From the IMG/VR virus record IMGVR_UViG_3300043548_000705, positions 1-21,559 of that record: a stretch of DNA of 21,559 nucleotides; one strand, written 5' to 3'. This DNA is from a virus. A model generated the notes under the pieces. That model saw nothing but the letters and a program-made list of their open reading frames with translations, was not told the DNA's origin and did no database searches. This document shows positions 14,177 to 21,559 of this stretch, piece by piece (within the stretch, counting starts at the first letter, position 1; every line of letters begins with the position of its first letter). Made by a program: the position numbers and the translations under genes.

Positions 14177-17100
14177 ATGTTTAACGCAAATTTTACAATA
14201 TCTCCAAGTTCAGGTGATGTCAGAGCCACTGAATTTACTTTTCAAGATCAAACATCTGGAGGTTCAGTGTTTCGATATGTTTGGGATTTGGGAAATGGTG
14301 ATTTGATTTATAATATTTCTTCACCCACTTACACTTTTAAACACCCTGGAAATTATAATATAACTTTATCTGCCACAGATTTTGATGGTAATACTTCTAG
14401 TATTACAAAACAAATTTATGTGGATTTAGTATACAGAGATTATTTAAAGTTTACCCAAATTCCTGAGACGTACGCGGACCCAGGCAAAAAAACAGATGTT
14501 CCATTTAAAATTGAAGTTATATCATCAAATCCAGACAAACCATTATTAGTAGATCTTTTTGCCACAAATTCTAAATCGATACCACACAAATACGTTCCAG
14601 AAAAATGGAATTTCTTAACACCTACATGGAAATTTTTAGATAAAGACTCTAACATAGTAACGACACTTTCTGTAGACCCTGTTAAAATTTATAAAAATAA
14701 CGAAGTAGTTGCCGTCTCTGGTATAGGAGAATTTTATTATGTAGATTCGATGAGTACGGGTAACCCTGCTAATAATTGCCCGTTATTAATCACCGCAACA
14801 TTACAAACTTCTGGTTTTACTAACATAGCAGATTCTTCGGTTTATAATTACGATTCTTATGCTAACAATGAATCAGTCCGTGCGGCTTTAGTGTGGCAAG
14901 TAAATGATCTTTTCCCTTCCAGGCTTAAAATAACAGGAAATTATTTGGATCCTATTAACAAATTACAATGGAAAAATATAAAAATACCCATTTTAATAAC
15001 AGTACACTCCAACCGATCCGATTTAATTCCTGGTAGTAAAGACGAATTAAGTGAAGTGGTATTTTCTTATCCTAAAGACAATACATTTAAAAAATTAAGT
15101 GAAGTTTTTGCAACAAAAGAAATTAAAATTATAGTCATAAAAGATTATCTTTCTTTAGATCAATTTACTGGATATCTTTTACAGGAAAATAGTGACAAAA
15201 TTTTATTAGAACTTTCTGACATTTATATTTCAAGTATTATTTCTACTTTGGATGATGGAAAATATGTTTTAAATGATAGTCCACTTTATTTTAAATCTAC
15301 AGATTCTGAGGGTTTCAATACTGGTGGGTATTTATTCACTACTGCAACAGTATTATCTTCGATCGAAAATGCGTCAATTACTATTCAAACCCTTGGTATA
15401 GGTTCAGATCAAATCACTAATAATTTTATATACCCTGATGGATTTTCTCCTAATACCTCAGTTTGGATTTCGAACCCGGGACAAGGTGCTCTTAATAAAA
15501 TTACTTTAGTTCCTAATAATGGAAATTGTGAAACTATCAATTATTTTAAAAATAAAAAATTATTAGTTGATGGTATTATAAAAGAAGTTAAAGTGCCTAT
15601 TGTTGAGACAACTAATACTATTAATAATTCTTTATCCGGATTTTCTGGTATTTATAGTATAGCTATTGATCCAAGAAATTATGATGTTGTTGCAGCAGAT
15701 ACCGAATTAGACAGAATTTATAAAATTTCAAATAAAGGAGAGATTACTAAAACGTTTAGTTTATCTAGTTTAAATGATTATGATTCAAGAAAAAAAATGC
15801 TTGATTCTTGGTCTTGGAAAACACCATCCCAATCTCTATCATCGACTAACTATATTTTTTACAGTCCTGCGTTTAGATCATTAAACTATAAAAATTATAT
15901 TGCGACTTTAGATGGTTTAATTTTACCGACAAATCATATTCAAATTCCGGACTATCAAACAGTAAGAATTTCAGCCCCATCTGGTATTAATGTCCCATTA
16001 AACAGAGAAGCATATCCTCCAGAAAATTTAGAATTCAATGTTATCCAAATTTTCAATCCTTTATTACCTAACTCGTATATCGATTCTATAGATTCGTGGA
16101 CTTATGAAACAAGTACGTCAACTAATTCCTTCCCCTTAACGGGTTCTTTAACAATTTTAAATAATTCTAAAAGATTTATTGTAAGTGTTGATGGTTTTTA
16201 TACAACACCTTCAGAATATTCAATCAACACATCCACACAACAATTGATATTTACTAATCCAGTTTCACCACAAAAGGTAGTCAATATTCATTATTTTAAA
16301 AATTCTTTAACTCCTGCGTATTGGGAAAACAATTTATTATCAGATACAAATACTATACCATTAACAGGCAATAACGATTATATTGCTGATGATAAATCCG
16401 GTTTTATTGTAGCAGTAGACAGAAAAATAATAAATCCAAATACCTACTTTTTTGACCTTACGAGCAAACAATTATTTTTTAATCAAAATTTATTAGCAGG
16501 TTCTACTGTATCAATTACTCAAATTAGTGTTGATGAAAATTTAGATATTCCAGCAGCTTATACGCCATCGAGTGTTTCTATAGATAAAAATTATAATGTT
16601 TGGGTTACTCTTTTTAATACAGTTTCTGTATTAAAATTTGATCCGGATTTAAATTTACTTTTCAGCACAGCTCCAGAAAATATACATTGGGAAACCAGAC
16701 CATGGTCTACAATGCCCTCTGGTATTGATTACCAAGCTTCTATATTCGGTTCTACAACAAGACAAGTTAATCCCGTATTGTCACAAGAAGACCTATATAC
16801 AGATGATTTTTTCTTAAAACCTTCTGTTGCGGAAACTGACAAAGAAAATAATTGTTGGGTTACTTACTCAAACTCTCTTTGCAGTCTTTTAGTAAAATAT
16901 GATCCAAACGGTAAACAACTTACCCAAATTCCTACCGGATTATATTCAACACCAACAAATTTAGCTATCACTTCATTTAACAATGTTTGGGTAGCTAATT
17001 CTCATGATTCTTCATTTGAGTATACTCCTTTATCTGGAAGTTTAGATCTTTTTGATGGAGAAACTTATCAAAAAATAAAATCAGTAAAGGGCATATCAAA

Positions 17101-18361
17101 ACCACAATATTTGTCTATTGATAGATCTAACAATTTATGGTTTTCACATGGGTTAAGAAGAATTGGATATTATAATTCTTACACTAATGTATTGTCATCC
17201 TGGGTTTTAGACTTGTCTGGTAATTTTACTTTATTCGAAATGCCATCTGGTAATTTGAAAAATTTTGATGAAATAGATAACGAAGAAAATAATGAAATTG
17301 GTGGTCTAGCTGTAGATGTCTATGATAGAGTATGGATTTTAGACAATTTGACTAATAATGTTTGGGTTATATCAGCCACTCCATTTTTTAATGATGTTGA
17401 AATTAGAAAATTTAAAGCAAAACCTGAAAATTTAATCGGGTATTATATTGATCCTAAAGATGGTAGTCAATATACAGAATCCAAAAATTATTATTATAGT
17501 TCAATTGTTGCAAACGGAGATTGGACAGGCAATAAATGGTATCAAAAATATATTACATCAGAATCTTTATCGTCTGTATTACTCTCTGGTGTTTCTGACA
17601 TTTTTTCTGTAAAAGATTTTGAAGATGTTAATAGAATAAGAAGGGTCAATGAGTCTTTTAATAATGCGAAATATTTTAAAGATTTGGCATTACCTGAAAT
17701 ATTAAAAAACAATACAAAATTATTTGATGATTTTTTTGCAGGTACAGTTGGTACATCTTATCTAAGTGCTAATGAAGATATAGGACAAACAATCTATGAA
17801 AAAATAGCAAACTTTGTTTCTAATCATGGAGATGTAGATACGTGTAATGTTGATCAATTGTTAAGTTTTGCAGAGCAAGTAGATGAACCCGTTTTAGATT
17901 ATGCAGCAAATTACCCGTTCGAACTTAAACGTCTCATAGATATATTTTCTGTACCTCGTTCTAAATTATGGGGATTAAAAGAACAAAAACCACTTTTTCC
18001 TCAAAGTATAGGTTCACAATATAGTGATTCTGATTTTATTCAAGCTGGTGAAAAAATTATAGCTAAAAATAGGTTTGACAATTCAATTAAAATAATTTCA
18101 GTCCCTGTACAAAATGGAGAAACTACATACAGATTATCAGAATTTTTAGGTTATGGATTACATCAACCTATTTTATCAAATTATCTATTTTATAGATATA
18201 CTCCGGTATATTCTGGAAATTATATCGAAAATATAATTGATTGGAATTCTGAATTTACTACATTATCGCCTTATCTATCGTCTTATGATGAGTTATATGG
18301 TGAAGGAGGCTCTGTAGAAAATGCCTTTAGATATCTATTGACAAAAAAACTTATTAGTTAA
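14177..18361 (+). CDS. Large virion protein with PKD domain, fibre-type repeats and beta-propeller, in the gene 7 position
   Basis: 1394 residues. Residues 1-83 form a PKD/Ig-like domain (YVWDLGNGD, then SPTYTFKHPGNYNITLSATD). About 490-510 is a propeller-like blade (YSIAIDPRNYDVVAADTE). Three 'xxVxVDGxxxxPxxY' fibre-type beta modules follow near 570, 665 and 741 (for example RFIVSVDGFYTTPSEYS). Four or five further blades with the NHL/Vgb pattern 'xxxSIDxxxNVWV' lie at about 795, 885, 925, 975 and 1041. The C-terminal 300 residues are helical, with NHGDVDTCNVDQLLSFAEQV and LIDIFSVPRSKLWGLKEQKP. Its position directly after gp6 equals that of T4 gp7 (1032 residues), the outer wedge protein. 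I cannot show homology to gp7. The propeller may bind a receptor, glycan or fibre. It starts 2 nt after gp6. Confidence 0.75.
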   Translation: MFNANFTISPSSGDVRATEFTFQDQTSGGSVFRYVWDLGNGDLIYNISSPTYTFKHPGNYNITLSATDFDGNTSSITKQIYVDLVYRDYLKFTQIPETYADPGKKTDVPFKIEVISSNPDKPLLVDLFATNSKSIPHKYVPEKWNFLTPTWKFLDKDSNIVTTLSVDPVKIYKNNEVVAVSGIGEFYYVDSMSTGNPANNCPLLITATLQTSGFTNIADSSVYNYDSYANNESVRAALVWQVNDLFPSRLKITGNYLDPINKLQWKNIKIPILITVHSNRSDLIPGSKDELSEVVFSYPKDNTFKKLSEVFATKEIKIIVIKDYLSLDQFTGYLLQENSDKILLELSDIYISSIISTLDDGKYVLNDSPLYFKSTDSEGFNTGGYLFTTATVLSSIENASITIQTLGIGSDQITNNFIYPDGFSPNTSVWISNPGQGALNKITLVPNNGNCETINYFKNKKLLVDGIIKEVKVPIVETTNTINNSLSGFSGIYSIAIDPRNYDVVAADTELDRIYKISNKGEITKTFSLSSLNDYDSRKKMLDSWSWKTPSQSLSSTNYIFYSPAFRSLNYKNYIATLDGLILPTNHIQIPDYQTVRISAPSGINVPLNREAYPPENLEFNVIQIFNPLLPNSYIDSIDSWTYETSTSTNSFPLTGSLTILNNSKRFIVSVDGFYTTPSEYSINTSTQQLIFTNPVSPQKVVNIHYFKNSLTPAYWENNLLSDTNTIPLTGNNDYIADDKSGFIVAVDRKIINPNTYFFDLTSKQLFFNQNLLAGSTVSITQISVDENLDIPAAYTPSSVSIDKNYNVWVTLFNTVSVLKFDPDLNLLFSTAPENIHWETRPWSTMPSGIDYQASIFGSTTRQVNPVLSQEDLYTDDFFLKPSVAETDKENNCWVTYSNSLCSLLVKYDPNGKQLTQIPTGLYSTPTNLAITSFNNVWVANSHDSSFEYTPLSGSLDLFDGETYQKIKSVKGISKPQYLSIDRSNNLWFSHGLRRIGYYNSYTNVLSSWVLDLSGNFTLFEMPSGNLKNFDEIDNEENNEIGGLAVDVYDRVWILDNLTNNVWVISATPFFNDVEIRKFKAKPENLIGYYIDPKDGSQYTESKNYYYSSIVANGDWTGNKWYQKYITSESLSSVLLSGVSDIFSVKDFEDVNRIRRVNESFNNAKYFKDLALPEILKNNTKLFDDFFAGTVGTSYLSANEDIGQTIYEKIANFVSNHGDVDTCNVDQLLSFAEQVDEPVLDYAANYPFELKRLIDIFSVPRSKLWGLKEQKPLFPQSIGSQYSDSDFIQAGEKIIAKNRFDNSIKIISVPVQNGETTYRLSEFLGYGLHQPILSNYLFYRYTPVYSGNYIENIIDWNSEFTTLSPYLSSYDELYGEGGSVENAFRYLLTKKLIS

Positions 18362-18377
18362 ATAATTTCTAGTGAGT
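18349..18377 (+). promoter_or_regulatory. Start-codon hairpin or late-promoter-like element before the last giant gene
   Basis: ACTTATTAG (18349-18357) can pair with CTAGTGAGT (18369-18377), nine pairs of which two are G-U. The loop is TTAAATAATTT. The GTG start at 18372-18374 lies in the 3' arm, and the upstream stop TAA (18359-18361) is in the loop. The layout matches the sites before the tape measure and gp25: a TAAATAAT loop with the start codon in the 3' arm. The G-U pairs would favour an RNA structure. Confidence 0.42.
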
Positions 18378-21300
18378 AATATTAGCAACCAACAGATTTT
18401 AAGAAGACAGGCAGAACCTATATTCATATCTGCCAATAAAACGGATATTAATAGTCCTCTTTCTTATAAGGAGTGGGTTGCTTCTCATCAAGGTATTGTC
18501 CCCGGACTAGAATTTAAACAATACAATGAGTATTTAGTTAATTGGTATAAAAATAAATCATTAACTGTTGTTGATAACAATTTACAAATTAAATTAAATT
18601 ATCTCAATCTTTTAAAACAGTTACAACTATTTTTTAGTATAGAAGAAGCAGAAAATTGGTATAATAAAGTTAATGTAGATGACGAAAAGGAACTTCTTTT
18701 AGCTATACCTTATTTCGCAAAAAAATTAAAAGATATATCCTTTTATTATTTAGAATTAAGAAAAAAAATTAAGGAAACTCGTCTTCGTTATAATCAAACA
18801 GGTACCAATGTAGGTTTGATTCAACAAATACAAAACATAATTTTAAAAAATTATTCAAAAACAAATAACGGAGCAATTACTCTTCCTTCAACGTTATGGG
18901 CTGACATACCCGAATTAAGTGCTTTAAACACAAATTTAGCAATTCAATTAGAAGAACTTTACGATTTTCAAGATTATTTTGATAAATCCCCGACCACTCC
19001 CCTTTCTTCTTTTATTGATGTAAACTCAGAAGATCTTAAAAATTTCTTATTAACTAAAAATTTATTATTGTCTTCTACTGACTGGATTTATAAATTAGGA
19101 TTTAATTCTTTATCATCATCAGATGAAGAAATATTTGAATTATCTAAAAAACTATCTGAAAAATATTTAGGCGAAGATAAATTTCTTTTTTCCGAAACGC
19201 CCACTTTAAGCACTAAAACAGATGTTTATGATATTTCTATAATAAACGGTAACAATTCTTTTTATTGGCCTGGTGTTGTTTATGATACCAAAGCTTTATC
19301 ATTGACTCGTTATGAACCTGTAGCATTATCTTCTTTGGGTTTAGAAACTTTAGCTACCGCGGGTTCCAGTATTGAATTTGCTGATACTATTTTCGTTAAA
19401 AGCGTTTTAGGAACTCAAGGTGCATGGTTGAGAAATCATTTATTTGATTTTAAAAATTTAACCATGACGGCTACATTAGACTCGTCAATTAAAACCACAT
19501 TTAGATTCCCCTTCCCTGGAATTGGTTTATCGGGGGAAGATCTGGAGTGGACTGGATTTGGATTACAAACAGATAAGAGATATGAATTTTTAGAAGAAAA
19601 TATTAAAAGAGGAATTGAAGAACTTTATTGGAGTACTACCACCGAAGCCTCTTCAATTAACCCTCTATCAATTAATAATTCTACACTCATAGAAAATAAA
19701 GCTTACGCTCATAAAAATTATAATCACTCAGATAGAATTAAAGTTTGGTTCATTACCCCAGAATACAATGAAACTAGTGTGTCTGACGCTGCGAATGAAG
19801 CATGGCTTTATAGATTCGATAAAACAGATATTTCAGTTGGAGCCGGGCAGGAAAACGTCATTTATTGGCCTTATGAAAAAATAAACACAGAAAATGATTT
19901 CCCTTCTTATTACCCAGAAACAATGTCTGATGTTTGTTCGCCAATTAATTTGTCAGATATTGATCTACAATTTGCAATTGCTGGAAATACTCTTTCTTCG
20001 TCAGATGTAATTTATAAAATTAATAATTACAAACAAGGAACAGAAAGTGCAGTTGAATGTTCGTGGTTGTCTGGTTCCTTAATTGAAAATTCTTCTGAAG
20101 AAATTCGGTTTATTGATCAATCCTCATTACAATTAATTTTAAGTGCAGGGCAATACTCCTATTTTACTTGGACCGGTAATGATTATACTTTAGCAGACAA
20201 CGTTTTTAAAAGTTTACAACATCAACCAGATTGTAAATTTGTCAATGCACAATACAGTAGTTATCTTGACCATGAAAAATGTTCGTGTTCCGTAACTAAC
20301 TTTACACCCTTCGGACACCCGGGAAATATTTTTACTGATAATAAATCATTAACAGATTTTATTATAGAGGATAATTTTTCACCTAAAATTTTAAATTTAG
20401 GGAATTGGAAAGATTCTTATAACACGAACTATCTTTCAAGTTCTGCATTTGGTTGGTTTAAAACAAATACCACAATTGGATGGGGGGATGGTTCTTGGGT
20501 TTGCGGTGATGAACAAATAGGAAATAGATTTTATCTAAGAAATGGTAAAAAATACATTTACTTTAGATCTAACATAAAACATATAGATCCCGAAATTAAT
20601 AGTTTACCAAATTATGCACTCAAATATAAATACCCAAATAAACAAAATTCTTCAGTATGGGTAAACGCTAAAAAAGACGAAACTGGAAATTGGATTAATG
20701 AAGGTTCTTCATCTTCTATGATTTTAAATCCTGGGGATCTTTTAATTTATTCAAGGAAAAACAGCACTCATTTTACACTTACAGGGACAGAGGTGCAAGA
20801 CATTGATGTAGCTGAAAATAGAGGATCTATATGGAGTAATTATGATTACGTTTCTTTGGGTAATAATAGATCAATAATTGTATCTTATCCTTTTAATGTA
20901 CCGCCTACTGACGACAAACAAAATCCAAAAGTAAATTTCACCAATATTCTTCGTTATTATAATTGGAGAGTTTCTGGCCCTATTGGTAATCCATTATCTT
21001 CTGTAGCTAATTTTACAAACCAATCGTCATTTCTTTTCCTTCCTCAATTAAGCGGAATATATACGGTAACTTTATCAGCTCTTTCTGGTAATCCTGCAAC
21101 CACTATAAATGGTTCTTATACTCTTTCTGGAATTTATACGTTCACTGATATTCCTGCTATTACAGCCATTCCTTCATTTACGCTAGTTGAATCTTTGACG
21201 AGTTATTCGGCAGGAGCACCTAGTTATGTGATTAATGTTCCGTTAAAAGGATGGGACTATAACACAAACACATTTAATAATTTTTCTAAAAAAGCAAATC

Positions 21301-21559
21301 AAGGAGCAAAACCTTTTTGGGCTAAAATTTATAACGATAAAGATGAATTTACAGGATTTAAGGGAATTGAATCCATCGGTAATGTTTTAAGATTAACGGA
21401 TGATTATAACATAATATCACAACCAGAATTTTCAGACATAGTATTCAATATGGGTAATAAAATTGAATACTACAGAAATTACCCGGTTAAAATGAATTGG
21501 GTTCAACCCATTGATTTTGAAATTTTAATAGATCAAAATAATTGGTGTACATTAGAATT
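18372..21559 (+). CDS. Giant virion structural protein, 3'-truncated by the window
   Basis: The frame is open from GTG 18372 to the last base (1062 full codons). No ATG lies nearby, and an in-frame stop at 18363-18365 limits extension, so GTG is the likely start (MSNISNQQILRRQAEPIFIS). Residues 1-230 are helical with Tyr/Asn-rich segments (YKEWVASHQGIVPGLEFKQY). From about 270 the protein is mostly beta, with many Ser/Thr/Trp/Gly turns. A cysteine cluster, HEKCSCSVTNFTPFGHPG, lies at about 634. Residues about 859-930 form an Ig/PKD-like module (YYNWRVSGP, then SGIYTVTLSAL). Position after gp6 and the gene-7-position protein suggests an outer baseplate wedge or fibre-network component, as T4 genes 8-10 would be. 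I see no enzyme motif. The start is 10 nt after the previous stop. Confidence 0.75.
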   Translation, partial: MSNISNQQILRRQAEPIFISANKTDINSPLSYKEWVASHQGIVPGLEFKQYNEYLVNWYKNKSLTVVDNNLQIKLNYLNLLKQLQLFFSIEEAENWYNKVNVDDEKELLLAIPYFAKKLKDISFYYLELRKKIKETRLRYNQTGTNVGLIQQIQNIILKNYSKTNNGAITLPSTLWADIPELSALNTNLAIQLEELYDFQDYFDKSPTTPLSSFIDVNSEDLKNFLLTKNLLLSSTDWIYKLGFNSLSSSDEEIFELSKKLSEKYLGEDKFLFSETPTLSTKTDVYDISIINGNNSFYWPGVVYDTKALSLTRYEPVALSSLGLETLATAGSSIEFADTIFVKSVLGTQGAWLRNHLFDFKNLTMTATLDSSIKTTFRFPFPGIGLSGEDLEWTGFGLQTDKRYEFLEENIKRGIEELYWSTTTEASSINPLSINNSTLIENKAYAHKNYNHSDRIKVWFITPEYNETSVSDAANEAWLYRFDKTDISVGAGQENVIYWPYEKINTENDFPSYYPETMSDVCSPINLSDIDLQFAIAGNTLSSSDVIYKINNYKQGTESAVECSWLSGSLIENSSEEIRFIDQSSLQLILSAGQYSYFTWTGNDYTLADNVFKSLQHQPDCKFVNAQYSSYLDHEKCSCSVTNFTPFGHPGNIFTDNKSLTDFIIEDNFSPKILNLGNWKDSYNTNYLSSSAFGWFKTNTTIGWGDGSWVCGDEQIGNRFYLRNGKKYIYFRSNIKHIDPEINSLPNYALKYKYPNKQNSSVWVNAKKDETGNWINEGSSSSMILNPGDLLIYSRKNSTHFTLTGTEVQDIDVAENRGSIWSNYDYVSLGNNRSIIVSYPFNVPPTDDKQNPKVNFTNILRYYNWRVSGPIGNPLSSVANFTNQSSFLFLPQLSGIYTVTLSALSGNPATTINGSYTLSGIYTFTDIPAITAIPSFTLVESLTSYSAGAPSYVINVPLKGWDYNTNTFNNFSKKANQGAKPFWAKIYNDKDEFTGFKGIESIGNVLRLTDDYNIISQPEFSDIVFNMGNKIEYYRNYPVKMNWVQPIDFEILIDQNNWCTLE

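Noticed and set aside
14167-14185. TTAAA/TTTAA pairing with the ATG in the loop before the 1394-residue gene
   Set aside because: A short A-T-only stem without the loop motif shared by the other three sites.
14440-14655. Minus-strand open frame inside the PKD/propeller gene
   Set aside because: Short antisense shadow within a continuous 1394-codon gene.
1-21559. tRNA genes, integrase, transposase, anti-phage defence or toxin genes
   Set aside because: I looked on both strands and saw no cloverleaf-like sequences or recognisable motifs. Nearly all bases are in the genes listed.

Overview
The window reads as one segment of a strictly lytic, AT-rich, contractile-tailed bacteriophage of the broad T4 superfamily. 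Evidence: a tape measure protein, a tube-cap-like protein, a LysM/gp53-like wedge protein, a gp27/gpD-like hub protein, gp25 and gp6 baseplate wedge proteins, a gp16-like small terminase, an RFC/gp44-type clamp loader subunit, dUTPase and a class I ribonucleotide reductase (NrdA/NrdB). There are no integrases, transposases, tRNAs or CRISPR arrays. The NrdB and dUTPase sequences and the base composition recall marine T4-like phages (cyanophage or pelagiphage type), but the host cannot be fixed from this window. Start codons almost never carry a Shine-Dalgarno sequence.

Layout, left to right. (1) 1-5836, plus strand: the end of a gp26-like gene, the tape measure, tube-cap-like protein, LysM/gp53-like protein, hub protein and an 84-residue protein, with gaps of 1-33 nt. 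(2) 5833-7356, minus strand: small protein, dUTPase and clamp loader, translationally overlapped. (3) 7412-8523, plus strand: small terminase and a fibre-like protein. (4) 8520-11792, minus strand: a 182-residue conserved-looking protein, nrdB and nrdA. (5) 11845-21559, plus strand: gp25, gp6, a 1394-residue multidomain protein in the position of T4 gene 7, and a giant structural gene starting at GTG 18372 that runs off the right edge. No stretch above about 60 nt lacks a gene.

The structural genes together encode the tail tube initiator, hub and wedge of a baseplate. The minus-strand islands supply dNTPs (RNR, removal of dUTP) and processivity-clamp loading for replication. Convergent genes meet tail-to-tail with stop codons sharing a TTAA palindrome at both junctions (5833-5836 and 8520-8523). 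Divergent genes are separated by 52-55 nt that must hold promoters for both directions.

The most unusual observation is non-coding. Three plus-strand virion genes (tape measure, gp25, last giant gene) begin inside a dyad whose loop contains TAAATAAT and whose 3' arm contains the start codon. The stems differ in sequence but keep pairing. This could be a translational operator, or a late-promoter motif with coincidental dyads. Other points of interest are two generations of internal duplication in the tape measure gene, PKD and beta-propeller modules in a baseplate-position protein, and a very compact NrdA.
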